The position numbers and the translations under genes are program-made. The notes beneath the pieces are model-generated. The model did not search any database. It saw only the letters and a program-made list of their open reading frames with translations, and was not told where the DNA came from. Below are positions 27,464-35,810 of a stretch of DNA of 64,000 nucleotides, one piece after another; the first letter of the stretch is position 1, and each line of letters opens with the position of its first letter. This stretch comes from Embleya sp042956465 (GTDB lineage Bacteria > Actinomycetota > Actinomycetes > Streptomycetales > Streptomycetaceae). The DNA lies in the NCBI RefSeq assembly GCF_042956465.1, contig NZ_JBIBGL010000007.1, forward strand, positions 372,001-436,000, given 5' to 3'.

Positions 27464-27968
27464 GCCGAGTGTCTTGCACATGTCCGGGACCGCGTTTGCG
27501 AGGACACGCACGACTCCGCCGGAGTTCACCGGTTCGGCCGACCGGTGTGCCCGACCCGGGCACACCCGACGCCGGACCCCGCCGGCAGCGCCGCTCCGCT
27601 CCGCGCCGAAGCCGCGACGAACCCGGCCGGCGATCACCCGACCGAATCCCGACCGAATCCCGACCGGACCCCGCCCAGACCCCGACCAGCTCGGGAGCGA
27701 GCCGAGAGCGGGCCCGGACCGCACCCGGCCTGCCCCGATCCGACCTCGGCGGTACACCCGCGCTCGCGCTCATCCCCGCGACCGACCCGAACCCCCGCCC
27801 GCCCGCGGACGTACCGCGCCGACGCCGGCTGCCAGTATCCGTACATGATCAAGTCACGGGGGACCACCGCTTCGTCGTCGTCCCCGCCCGCCCCCGTCGT
27901 TCCACCCGCTTCGCGTCGGGTGATCCTGGCCGCGCACGCGGCGGCGTCTCCGACCGGATCCACTTGAT
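27464..27968. other. 505-base gap without a recognisable gene
   Basis: This stretch lies downstream of the MFS gene and upstream of the deacetylase, both leftward. It has a short tandem repeat (CCGACCGAATC twice near 27648-27668) and a weak hairpin, CACCCG/CGGGTG (27903-27922), that might end the MFS transcript. Frames through it are continuations of shadow ORFs with poor codon bias. Confidence 0.5.
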
Positions 27969-29483
27969 CTACTTGCGCCCGGCGTGGTGTCGTTCGGTGG
28001 CCACGCCGACCACGATGCCGAGCAGGGCGGCCACGCCCATCAGGCCCGCCTGGATCTCGAAGGCTCGGCTGAATCCGTCCACCGTGGCCTGTCGCTCGAG
28101 GATGCCGGAGGCCATCCGGTCCTTGGTGTGGTTCGTCGCGATCGTGACCAGGACCGCGATGCCGATCGCCGCGCCGATCTGCTGACAGGTCGTCACCATG
28201 GCCGAGGCGACGCCGCCTTCGCCCTCGCCCGCGCCGCCGGTCGCCGTGTGGATGATCGCGACGAACGCCACGCCCAGGCCCAGACCCGTGACCACCAGGG
28301 CGGGCAGCAGGTGCCCGGTGTACGAACTGTGCTCGTCCAGACGACTCATCAGCCACATGCCGCCCGCGGCGATCGCCGGGCCCACGCTGACCGGTAGCAA
28401 CGGCCCACGGTTCGCGATCAGTTTGGTGGACACCGCCGCGCCCAGGCCCATGCCGACGCTGAACGGCAGGAACGCCAGGCCGGTGTCCATCGGCGACCAC
28501 CCCTGGATCCGCTGCATGTACAGGGTCAGGAAGAAGAACATCGCGAACAGGCCGCCGGCCGCGACCAGGACCAGGACGTCCGCCAGAACCAGGTGCCGCA
28601 TCCGCAACAGCGCGCGCGGCAGCAGCGGTTCGGCCGCCGAGCGCTGGCGCAGCGTGAAACCGAGCGCGAGCACCGCCGCGATGGTCAGGCCGAGCAGGGT
28701 CCGGGTCGAGCCCCATGGATGGGTGGGGGTCTCCACGACGGTGTACACCAGGGTCAGAACGGCGGCCGTCCCGATCGCCGCACCGGCGAAGTCCGGTACC
28801 CGACGCACCGCTTCACGGTCGTCCGGTCCGATCACCCGGGGCAGCGCAAGCAGGGTGAGCGCGCCGATGGGCAGGTTGATCAGGAAGATCCAGCGCCAGT
28901 GCGTCCACTCGACGAGCGCGCCGCCGAGCAACAGCCCGGTGGCTGCGCCGAGTCCGGTGAGCGCGGCCCACGTGCCGAGCGCGCGGGCCCGCTCGGCCGG
29001 TTCGCGGAAGGTCGCCAGCAGGATGGCCAGCGCGGCGGGGGAGAGCAGCGCGCCGGCGATGCCCTGCGCGGCCCGCGCGCCGACCAGCACACCGGAGTCG
29101 GGGGCGATCCCGCACACGGCGGAGGCCAGTACGAACAGCACCAGGCTGATACCGAACAGGCGACGCCGGCCCAGCAGATCGGCCAACCCGCCACCGATCA
29201 GCAGGAAGCCGCCGAAGGTCAGGAAGTACGCGTTGGTCACCCAGGACAGCGAACTCTCGCTGAAGTCGAGATCGTCGCCGATGGTCGGCAGTGCGACGTT
29301 GACGATCGTGTCGTCGACGAGCAGTACGAACTGGGCGACGCACACGAGCAGCAGGACGAGTTTCGGGTTCACCGGGCGGCCGGCGGATCCGGCGGCGACC
29401 GCGTCGGGTGCACCGGGTGTGTCGGACGGGTTGGAACGGGCCCCGATCGTGGACTCGGTGGCGGGTATCCCTGAGGAAGCCAT
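27969..29483 (-). CDS. MFS drug-efflux transporter (DHA2 / 14-helix)
   Basis: Proton-driven efflux pump of the major facilitator superfamily, 504 residues with about 14 hydrophobic helices after a 38-residue hydrophilic N-terminus. Motifs include VDDTIVNVALPTI in helix 1 (motif D1), loop GGGLADLLGRRRLF (motif A) and the motif-C region GIAGALLSPAALAILLATF with GPxxGG-like GLLLGGALVEWTHWRWIFL. The substrate is unknown. It is divergent from a TetR gene whose intergenic region is full of inverted repeats, the usual arrangement for a repressor-controlled pump. Confidence 0.93.
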   Translation of the reverse strand: MASSGIPATESTIGARSNPSDTPGAPDAVAAGSAGRPVNPKLVLLLVCVAQFVLLVDDTIVNVALPTIGDDLDFSESSLSWVTNAYFLTFGGFLLIGGGLADLLGRRRLFGISLVLFVLASAVCGIAPDSGVLVGARAAQGIAGALLSPAALAILLATFREPAERARALGTWAALTGLGAATGLLLGGALVEWTHWRWIFLINLPIGALTLLALPRVIGPDDREAVRRVPDFAGAAIGTAAVLTLVYTVVETPTHPWGSTRTLLGLTIAAVLALGFTLRQRSAAEPLLPRALLRMRHLVLADVLVLVAAGGLFAMFFFLTLYMQRIQGWSPMDTGLAFLPFSVGMGLGAAVSTKLIANRGPLLPVSVGPAIAAGGMWLMSRLDEHSSYTGHLLPALVVTGLGLGVAFVAIIHTATGGAGEGEGGVASAMVTTCQQIGAAIGIAVLVTIATNHTKDRMASGILERQATVDGFSRAFEIQAGLMGVAALLGIVVGVATERHHAGRK

Positions 29484-29492
29484 CGGATGTTC

Positions 29493-29538
29493 CTACGTTC
29501 GTAGAAGTAAGTTCTATAGTTGTAGAGAATATTTCTAC
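29493..29538. promoter_or_regulatory. Cluster of operator-like inverted repeats between MFS and TetR genes
   Basis: Three adjoining or overlapping palindromes: CTACGTTCGTAG (29493-29504), TAGAAGTAAGTTCTA (29502-29516) and the near-palindrome GTAGAGAATATTTCTAC (29522-29538). All share a GTAGA/TCTAC core in an 83-base divergent intergenic region that is AT-rich for this genome. Probably the operator of the adjacent TetR protein. Confidence 0.65.
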
Positions 29539-29566
29539 GAGCGTCAAGCTCGGGGATAATGGACAC

Positions 29567-30286
29567 ATGCCGCACGTCAACGATCCCGACAGCACGCCCG
29601 AAACCCCTGCCACGACCCCGGCCACGACCTCGGTCGCACCCGCAACAGCCGTGACTTCCGCCACGCCCGCCGCACCTGCCACGTCCGAGGCGGCCGGTTC
29701 GGGCGCCGGCACCGGGAAGGTGGATCGGCGCACGCTGATGCTGGACGCGTCGATCCGGGTGCTTGCCACCCATGGCCTGCGCGGGCTGACCCACCGGGCG
29801 GTACAGGAGGAGGCGGGCCTGCCCAACGGCTCGGTCACGTACTACTTCAAGACCCGGGATCAGCTGATCCTGGCGGTGATCGAGCGAATGGCCACGCTGG
29901 ACAGGGCGTACGCCGGCGAGGTCACGCACGAGCTGCTGCGGATGACGGCCGTCCGGCCGATCGCGGTCGACTATGCGCAACTCGCCCGGTTCACCCGCTC
30001 CTGGTGGGACGCGACCCGCGAAGTGCAGTTGGCGCGACTGGAGTTGGAACTCGCGGGCGCACGCGAACCGTTGGTGCGCGAGGCGCTGATCCGCTGCCAG
30101 GCCGAGTTTCGCGGCTTCGCCGAACTGGTCGCACTGGCACTGGGGTCCACGAACGCGCGCCTGGACGGGCACATCATGCTCGCGATGCTTCAGGGTGTGC
30201 TGTTCGACCACGTCACGCGCGACTGGGACGACCCGCAGATCCTGGAGATCGGCCTGCGTCGGGTGATCGAGTCGGTGACGCTGTGA
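29567..30286 (+). CDS. TetR-family transcriptional repressor (MFS-linked)
   Basis: Regulator of 239 residues. After a Thr/Ala/Pro-rich N-terminal extension of about 50 residues comes the TetR helix-turn-helix: RRTLMLDASIRVLATHGLRG, then HRAVQEEAGLPNGSVTYYF. The helical ligand-binding domain follows (about residues 110-235), with WWDATREVQLARLELELAGA. It is divergent from the MFS pump and probably represses it and itself through the GTAGA-type palindromes at 29493-29538. The ligand may be the pump's substrate. Confidence 0.92.
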   Translation: MPHVNDPDSTPETPATTPATTSVAPATAVTSATPAAPATSEAAGSGAGTGKVDRRTLMLDASIRVLATHGLRGLTHRAVQEEAGLPNGSVTYYFKTRDQLILAVIERMATLDRAYAGEVTHELLRMTAVRPIAVDYAQLARFTRSWWDATREVQLARLELELAGAREPLVREALIRCQAEFRGFAELVALALGSTNARLDGHIMLAMLQGVLFDHVTRDWDDPQILEIGLRRVIESVTL

Positions 30287-30310
30287 CCGGGGTCCGGTAA
30301 CCCCGGCGAA

Positions 30311-30359
30311 CGGCGGCCGGACTCACCGTCGGATACGACACGACGGAGGCCGGCCGCCG
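30311..30359. terminator. Two-stem hairpin between convergent genes
   Basis: The outer arm CGGCGGCCGG (30311-30320) pairs with CCGGCCGCCG (30350-30359). An inner arm CCGTCG (30326-30331) pairs with CGACGG (30341-30346). It sits between tetR (ends 30286) and the convergent small membrane-protein gene (ends 30380), so it could terminate both. Confidence 0.7.
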
Positions 30360-30379
30360 GGCGCGGATGCGCCGCGCGG

Positions 30380-30658
30380 TCAGCGCTTGTGGACCGGCGT
30401 GTCCGAGTCGTGGACCACGTTGGTGATTCGGCTGACTCCGTCGACCCGCGCGGACAGCGACGGCAGGATGCCGAGCGAAGGTCCGACGGCCAACGCCACG
30501 ATCATCAGCCCGCCCATCGCGGCGGCCTGCGTGGTGCGTCGGGTCCACCAGCGCACGCCCGACGGCCGGTCGTGGGCCCCTCGGTCGGGTACGCGGTGCT
30601 CGTGCACGTGCGTGGAAAACGCTTGGCGAACAGACATCTGCTCCGACTCCCCATCCAT
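30380..30658 (-). CDS. Small single-pass membrane protein, unknown function
   Basis: A 92-residue predicted protein: a His/Arg-rich N-terminal half, one hydrophobic helix (AAAMGGLMIVALAVGPSLGI, about residues 46-65), then a short external tail rich in Ser, Val and Asp. I do not recognise a family. The ATG at 30658 is used; the frame continues upstream but with poorer codon use. No partner gene is evident. The 223-base gap to the P450 gene holds only a short palindrome, TCACA/TGTGA (30775-30788). Confidence 0.55.
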   Translation of the reverse strand: MDGESEQMSVRQAFSTHVHEHRVPDRGAHDRPSGVRWWTRRTTQAAAMGGLMIVALAVGPSLGILPSLSARVDGVSRITNVVHDSDTPVHKR

Positions 30659-30881
30659 CGCACGCCACCCTTCGACGGTCGGGAGGTCGCGCCGCCGGTC
30701 CCCTGTCGTGCTGCCTCCACTGTCCTGCTTTTCGGTCGGGACGTCACCGGAAAACCGGCCGCCGCACAGGGTTCTCACACAGTTGTGACAGTTCCCTGGT
30801 CCCAGGGGCCGGGAGGACCGAAGCGATTCGGGGGATTCGGGCCATACCGATCCGGAGCACACCGCTTCCGGGGCGCCTCGG

Positions 30882-32105
30882 TCAGTCGCCGAGTTCGACC
30901 GGCAGGGTGCTCAGGCCGCGGACTCGCACCGACGGCTGCCAGGAGATCGGTGCGTGGCGGCGGGCCTTCGGGAAGCGGGTCAGGATGGTGCGGACCGCGA
31001 GTTCGGCCTCCAGGCGGGCCAGCGGTGCGCCGATGCAGTAGTGGATGCCCTGGCCGAAGCTCAGGTGGCGGGCCGCGTCGGGGCGATCCGGCTGGATCCG
31101 GTCCGGGCGGGCGTAGCGGCGCGGGTCGCGGTTGGCCGAGGCGATGGACAGGAAGACCGTGTCGCCGGCCGGGATCGTGACGCCGCCGAGTTCGATGTCC
31201 TGGAGCGGAAAACGGCGGATCGCGAGCAGGGCCGGCGACATGTGCCGGGCCACCTCCTCGACCAACGCCGGAACCCCCGCCGGATCGTCGCGCAGCGCGT
31301 CGCGCAACGCTTGGTCCTCGATCGTCGCGTACAGGGCCCCGGCCATCAGGTTGGCCGAGTTCTCGTAGCCCGCGAAGAGCAACAGGAAGGCGAGCGAGGT
31401 CAGTTCGTCCTCGCTCAGCCGGTCGTCGGCGTCCCGGGCGGCGATCAACGCGGACAGCAGGTCGGGTCCGGGGTCGGCGCGTTTGGCGGCGAGCAGCGCG
31501 ACGAAGAACGCGTACATCTCGCGCACCGTCGAGCGGATGCCCTCGCGGGTGGCGTCCGCGCCCAGCACGGCGTTGGTCCAGGTGCGGAAGTCGGACCGGG
31601 ACTCGGCCGGGACGCCGAGCAGTTCGCAGATCACGCCGACCGCGAAGGGCGACGCGAAGTCCTTGACCAGGTCGATTCGTTCGCGGCCGGCGAGGTCGTC
31701 GGCCAGGGACTCGACGGTGCGTTCGAGGCGTGGACGCAGGTCGGCGGTGTGCCGTGGGGTGAAGGCCTGGCCGGCGAGGCGGCGCAGGCGGGTGTGGTCG
31801 GGCGGATCCATGTTGAGCAGGTTGGCGTCCAGGGCGGGCGGGAGTTCGAATCCCTTGTAACCGCCGGGCTTGGCATGCCTCTTGTCCAGCGAGAACCGCG
31901 GGTCGCCCAGTGCCGCCTGCACATCCGCGTACCTGGTGACCAACCACGCCGGGCTGCCGTCGGGCGCGACGATCGCGTGTACGGGTCCGGCCTCGCGCAT
32001 GCGGGCGAAGACGCCGTGCGGGTCATGGGCCATGGCGCGGGCGACATCCACCGGAAACCGCTTTCGTTCGGCAGCAACGGTTTTCCAACCTAGCCCGCAC
32101 CGCAC
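30882..32105 (-). CDS. Cytochrome P450 monooxygenase
   Basis: Soluble bacterial P450 of 407 residues. It has the heme-binding loop FGQGIHYCIGAPLAR with the Cys thiolate, the K-helix ExxR in EEVARHMSP, and the PPDHTRLRR region of actinobacterial P450s (near 101-109). In the I-helix the usual A-G-x-D/E-T reads A-G-Y-E-N-S (residues 245-250), so the conserved oxygen-activating Thr is replaced by Asn249, as in a few enzymes such as P450cin. No ferredoxin or reductase gene is adjacent, so redox partners must come from elsewhere. The substrate is unknown. The ATG at 32105 gives a normal length. Confidence 0.95.
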   Translation of the reverse strand: MRCGLGWKTVAAERKRFPVDVARAMAHDPHGVFARMREAGPVHAIVAPDGSPAWLVTRYADVQAALGDPRFSLDKRHAKPGGYKGFELPPALDANLLNMDPPDHTRLRRLAGQAFTPRHTADLRPRLERTVESLADDLAGRERIDLVKDFASPFAVGVICELLGVPAESRSDFRTWTNAVLGADATREGIRSTVREMYAFFVALLAAKRADPGPDLLSALIAARDADDRLSEDELTSLAFLLLFAGYENSANLMAGALYATIEDQALRDALRDDPAGVPALVEEVARHMSPALLAIRRFPLQDIELGGVTIPAGDTVFLSIASANRDPRRYARPDRIQPDRPDAARHLSFGQGIHYCIGAPLARLEAELAVRTILTRFPKARRHAPISWQPSVRVRGLSTLPVELGD

Positions 32106-32166
32106 CCGCGAGGCGAACGACCTCCACCCGCATGGCCGTCCGGCTGTGGCCGCGTTCCTCGGTGAC

Positions 32167-32208
32167 GGCCGCGACCCCCGGTCCCTTTCTCGGGCGGGGG
32201 TCGCGGCC
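32167..32208 (-). terminator. Hairpin terminator after the ECF41 sigma gene
   Basis: GGCCGCGACCCCCG (32167-32180) pairs perfectly with CGGGGGTCGCGGCC (32195-32208). It starts 10 bases beyond the sigma-factor stop codon on the leftward strand, before the P450 promoter region. Confidence 0.8.
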
Positions 32209-32217
32209 GGTGTCGCG

Positions 32218-33114
32218 TCAGTTCAGGGTGAGCGGCGTGGCGGCGGCGATGTGGGTGAGCTTGGCGGGGTTGCGGACGAAGTAGAGGTCGGTGACGAGGC
32301 CGTTCTCGAGACGGATCGCCATCACGCTGTCGATCTCGCCGTCGACGCGCAGGAGCAGCGCCGGATCGCCGTTGACGGTGGTGGGTTCGCTGGTGAGCGT
32401 GCCGTCCTTGTCGCCGAGGGCGGCGAGGAGGAGGCGGACCACCTTCGTGAGGCCCCTGACCGGCCGGAGCGCGGCGCTCCTGACGCCGCCGCCGTCGCTG
32501 ATCAGGACGACGTCGGGGGCGAGCACGTCGAGCACGCCCTGCAGGTCGCCGGTCTCCACGGCGTGCCGGAAGGACGCGAGGGCGGCCTGCGCCTGGCGTG
32601 CGGAGACCACTTCGCGAGGGCGGCGGGCGTCGACGTGCTTGCGGGAGCGGTGGGCGATCTGGCGGACCGTTGCGGGGGTCTTGCCGACCGCCTCGGCGAT
32701 CTCGTCGTAGCCGACGTCGAAGACCTCGCGCAGGACGAACACCGCTCGCTCGGTGGGCGAAAGGGTCTCCAGGACGAGCATCACGGCCATGGACAGGCTC
32801 TCCGCGAGCTCGACGTTCTCGGCGACGTCCGGCGAGGTGAGCAGCGGCTCGGGCAGCCAGGGGCCGACGTAGGTCTCCTTGCGCCGCCGCAGGGCCCGCA
32901 GCCGGTCGAGTGCCCGCCGGGTCGCGATGCGGACGAGGTATGCGCGCCGGTCGCGGACCTGCGCCAGGTCGACCTCGACCCAGCGCAGCCAGGTCTCCTG
33001 CAGGACGTCCTCGGCGTCGGCCGCCGAGCCGAGGATCTCGTAGGCCACGGTGAAGAGCAGATTGCGGTGGGCGACGAAGGCGTCGGTCGCCGGATCCCCG
33101 GTGTGGTCTCGCAT
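32218..33114 (-). CDS. ECF41-family RNA polymerase sigma factor (SigJ-like)
   Basis: Extracytoplasmic-function sigma factor of 298 residues. Region 2 covers about residues 12-75 (FTVAYEILGSAADAEDVLQE; ending in RRALDRLRALRRR) and region 4 about 115-165 (LSPTERAVFVLREVFDVGYD; KTPATVRQIAHRS). The fused C-terminal SnoaL-like domain regulates ECF41 activity in place of an anti-sigma factor. The linker motif YVGPWLPEPLL and the C-terminal NPAKL typical of the group are present. Directly upstream on the same strand is a FAD oxidoreductase, the expected ECF41 partner, preceded by an ECF41-like promoter. Confidence 0.95.
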   Translation of the reverse strand: MRDHTGDPATDAFVAHRNLLFTVAYEILGSAADAEDVLQETWLRWVEVDLAQVRDRRAYLVRIATRRALDRLRALRRRKETYVGPWLPEPLLTSPDVAENVELAESLSMAVMLVLETLSPTERAVFVLREVFDVGYDEIAEAVGKTPATVRQIAHRSRKHVDARRPREVVSARQAQAALASFRHAVETGDLQGVLDVLAPDVVLISDGGGVRSAALRPVRGLTKVVRLLLAALGDKDGTLTSEPTTVNGDPALLLRVDGEIDSVMAIRLENGLVTDLYFVRNPAKLTHIAAATPLTLN

Positions 33115-33207
33115 CCTCGAATCCTTCCATTTCGTTCATGGCGGCCCCTCCCAGGGGCCCGGCCGTGGGGGAGCGGGCGGCGCCCGGGCCACCCGCTCCG
33201 GGGAGGA

Positions 33208-34410
33208 CTACGACACGTGCACCGGCCGGCTCGCGCGCGCGTCCCGCACCCGCTGCTGCCGGGAGTCGTCCTTGGCCTTCAGGACGCGTGCGCCGGGCTT
33301 GCGCGCCTCATCGGAGAGCTGCTTGATGGTGTGGGAGACGACGAATTCCTTCAGGCGCGCGCCCGGGCGACCGCCGACGTGGAACCGGACGGCGGTGTCG
33401 TCCTTGCGTGCGAACTGGAAGATGCCGGCGCCGCGGCCGAGGCTGACGCACAGTCCGGCGAAGGCGATGCCGACGGCTTCGGGTTGCCTGCCCTCGATCC
33501 GGCGGAGCACGGCATCGGCGGCGTGCGGGCCGAGCTGGACGGCGGATTGGCATCCCATCCGATAGGCGAGGCCCGAGGGTGCGGCCGCGTCCCCGGCGGC
33601 GACGATGCGGTCGTCGTCGATGCTGGTCAGGGTCTCGTCGGTGAGCAGGCGCCCCGTCTCGTCGGTGCTCAGGCCGCTGCGGACGGCCAGGTCGGGAACG
33701 CCGAAGCCGGCGGCCCAGATGGTCAGCCGGCCGCGCACCTCGCGGCCGTCGGCGAGGCGCACGGCGTCGGCCGTCACGGACGCAGCCTTCGTACCTGGGC
33801 CATCCAGAACGGTCACGCCGAGGGAGGCCAGTCGCTTGGCGACGAAGCGGCGGCCGTTCGGGTGGAGGTAGGGGCCGAGTTGCCCTCCGCAGACGAGGGT
33901 GACGGTACGACCCGCCTCGGCGAGCTCGGCCGCGGTCTCGATCCCGGTGGCTCCGCCGCCGACGACCGTCAGCGCCGCGGTGGCGGGCGCGGCGGCCACG
34001 GCTTCGCGCAGCCGCTCGGCCTCCTCCAGGGTCGCGATGGGGTAGGCGAACCTGTCCGCGCCGGGTACCTGCGGCGCGCCGCTGCGGCTGCCCACCGCGT
34101 AGATCAGGTGGTCGTACCCGAGGGTGCCGCCGCCGGCCAGCGAGACGGTGCGCGCCTGCCGGTCGATCCCGGTCGCGGTGTCGACCACGAGTTCGACGCG
34201 TTCGCTCAGGACGTCCTCGTAGTCGACGACCGCGTCGTCGGACCCCGCCACCAGCTGGTGCAGGCGCAGGCGCTCGACGAAGGTCGGGCGCGGGTTGACG
34301 AGGGTCACGGCCACGTCGTCGCGGCCGGTCAGGCGGTTGGCCGCGAGGACGCCGGCGTATCCGCCGCCGATCACGATGACTTCGGTCCGGCCGCCGTTGT
34401 GCTTCGTCAT
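33208..34410 (-). CDS. FAD-dependent pyridine nucleotide-disulfide oxidoreductase family protein
   Basis: NADH dehydrogenase-like flavoprotein of 400 residues. The FAD-binding motif VIVIGGGYAGVLAANRL lies at the N-terminus, a second Rossmann motif TVVGGGATGIETAAELAEAG mid-protein, and the FAD-binding DRIVAAGDAAAPSG near residue 275. No redox-active CxxxxC pair is seen, so it belongs to the type II NADH-dehydrogenase-like branch. It is the first gene of the leftward pair with the ECF41 sigma gene (94 bases apart) and is probably its main target. The ATG at 34410 is chosen; the promoter-like element at 34447-34473 overlaps any longer extension. Confidence 0.92.
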   Translation of the reverse strand: MTKHNGGRTEVIVIGGGYAGVLAANRLTGRDDVAVTLVNPRPTFVERLRLHQLVAGSDDAVVDYEDVLSERVELVVDTATGIDRQARTVSLAGGGTLGYDHLIYAVGSRSGAPQVPGADRFAYPIATLEEAERLREAVAAAPATAALTVVGGGATGIETAAELAEAGRTVTLVCGGQLGPYLHPNGRRFVAKRLASLGVTVLDGPGTKAASVTADAVRLADGREVRGRLTIWAAGFGVPDLAVRSGLSTDETGRLLTDETLTSIDDDRIVAAGDAAAPSGLAYRMGCQSAVQLGPHAADAVLRRIEGRQPEAVGIAFAGLCVSLGRGAGIFQFARKDDTAVRFHVGGRPGARLKEFVVSHTIKQLSDEARKPGARVLKAKDDSRQQRVRDARASRPVHVS

Positions 34411-34446
34411 GGTCCTTGTTCCGTTCGCTCGGGGATTCGCACACAA

Positions 34447-34473
34447 GGCGCCGGGCGAACGGAACTTGTGACA
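34447..34473 (-). promoter_or_regulatory. ECF41-type promoter upstream of the oxidoreductase
   Basis: On the leftward strand TGTCACA (34467-34473) is followed after exactly 16 bases by CGCC (34447-34450). The published ECF41 consensus, as I recall it, is TGTCACA-N16-CGTC, so only one -10 base differs. It lies about 37 bases before the oxidoreductase ATG and would make the oxidoreductase-sigma pair autoregulated. Confidence 0.75.
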
Positions 34474-34577
34474 CGGTGTGGCCCGGATCACACTCGGTGG
34501 GGGGTCAGGGCGCGTCGGACGGCTGGGAGGCGGCGCCGGTCACCGGCCGGAGACCCACGCCCGGCGACCGGCCCGAG

Positions 34578-35483
34578 CTACCGGATCGTGCTGTCGGAAG
34601 GTCGGTGTTCGGCTTCGTTCCAGGCGCGGGGCAGGAAGTCCCCGATCAGCGGGGCGATTTCCGGGAGCTTGTCCTCCAGGGCGAAGTGGCCGGTGTCCAG
34701 GATGTGCAGCTCGGCATCCGGGAGGTCGGCGAGGTACGCGTGTGCGCCCGGTTCCGGGAAGAAGATGTCGTTGCGGCCCCAGAGGATCAGCGTCGCCGGG
34801 CGGTGCTCGGCCAGCCAGGCCTGCCACTTCGGGTACAGCTCGACGTTGGTGTGGTAGTTCAGCGCCAGATCGACCTGGGCCTCCTTGCGCCCGGGCCGGT
34901 CCAGGAAGTGCTGGTCCAGGGTCCAGCCGTCGGGGGCCACCAGGGTCGGGTCGGCCGTGCCGCCCTCGTACTGGCCCCGGGTGACCGGCAACACCAGGAG
35001 TTCGGCGGCCTTCTCCCGCGCGCCCGGCACGTCGGGGGTGAGCGCGATGAAGTCGCGGGCCATCTCGGACAGGCCCTCGGTGTACGCGTTGGCGTTCTGC
35101 ACGATCAGCCCGGCGACGGCCGCAGGCCTGCGCTCGGCCAGCCGCAGGCCGACCGGGCCGCCGAAGTCGAAGGTGTAGAGCACGTACCGGTCCAGACCGA
35201 GCGCGTCCACGAACCCCTCGACCACGTCGGCGAGCCGCTCGAACGAGTAGGTGAACCCGGCGGGCGCCTCGGTGTGCCCGAATCCGGGGTAATCCGGCGC
35301 CACCAACCGAAAGTCGTTGCCCAATGCGTCCATGAGCCGCCGGAACTGATGCGAGGCCGACGGAAACCCGTGCAGCAGAAGCAGCGTGGGCGCATCCGCG
35401 GGCCCGGTCTCCCGGTAGAACACCCGAACCCCGTCGACGTCCACGAAACGGTGTGCAACCTGGGGAATGGCGGCGATGCCCAT
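34578..35483 (-). CDS. Alpha/beta hydrolase with Asp-type nucleophile elbow
   Basis: Alpha/beta-fold hydrolase of 301 residues. The oxyanion motif is LLLLHGFPSASHQFRRLMD. The nucleophile elbow reads YTFDFGGPVG, giving Asp in place of Ser as in haloalkane dehalogenases and epoxide hydrolases (DWGG-like). The acid is in ILWGRNDIFF and the His in LDTGHFALEDK. A Phe follows the Asp where dehalogenases have the halide-binding Trp, so epoxide hydrolase or another activity is more likely. It is divergent from the 3-hydroxyanthranilate operon, across an intergenic region with several palindromes. Confidence 0.9.
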   Translation of the reverse strand: MGIAAIPQVAHRFVDVDGVRVFYRETGPADAPTLLLLHGFPSASHQFRRLMDALGNDFRLVAPDYPGFGHTEAPAGFTYSFERLADVVEGFVDALGLDRYVLYTFDFGGPVGLRLAERRPAAVAGLIVQNANAYTEGLSEMARDFIALTPDVPGAREKAAELLVLPVTRGQYEGGTADPTLVAPDGWTLDQHFLDRPGRKEAQVDLALNYHTNVELYPKWQAWLAEHRPATLILWGRNDIFFPEPGAHAYLADLPDAELHILDTGHFALEDKLPEIAPLIGDFLPRAWNEAEHRPSDSTIR

Positions 35484-35534
35484 GATCTCTACCTTCGTCG
35501 GCGTGCTGATGACTCAGTTGTACAGTCGGGCGAA

Positions 35535-35564
35535 CTAATGGGTCAAGTGAAATCCAATCATTAG
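35535..35564. promoter_or_regulatory. Inverted repeat near the hydrolase promoter
   Basis: CTAATG (35535-35540) and CATTAG (35559-35564) are complementary and 18 bases apart, in an AT-rich patch about 50 bases upstream of the hydrolase start. A possible operator for the hydrolase. Confidence 0.4.
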
Positions 35565-35706
35565 GAAGGGGATGTGACCCACCACCTGTGGGGACGCGGA
35601 GCGCCCATTGCATCCGGAGCGGCGGTCGGCCTGCGCGGGGTCGTATCGCAGGACCGGATCGGTCGACGTGCCCCCTGTTGCGCGGGCGGCCGGGCTTCCG
35701 TCGAGC

Positions 35707-35749
35707 CATATCGAAAACGATATGCATTACGGTCCAAAGGGCATTGGAC
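35707..35749. promoter_or_regulatory. Two perfect 18-bp palindromes upstream of the 3-hydroxyanthranilate operon
   Basis: CATATCG-AAAA-CGATATG (35707-35724, 7-4-7) and GTCCAA-AGGGCA-TTGGAC (35732-35749, 6-6-6) stand side by side, 62-104 bases before the first operon gene. They look like operators for one or two regulators, which are not encoded in this window next to the operon. Confidence 0.65.
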
Positions 35750-35810
35750 GGGCATGTCGTCGCCGAGAGAAGCTCCCTGTGTGACGGGGCTTGTGGCGAA
35801 GGGATGGGCG

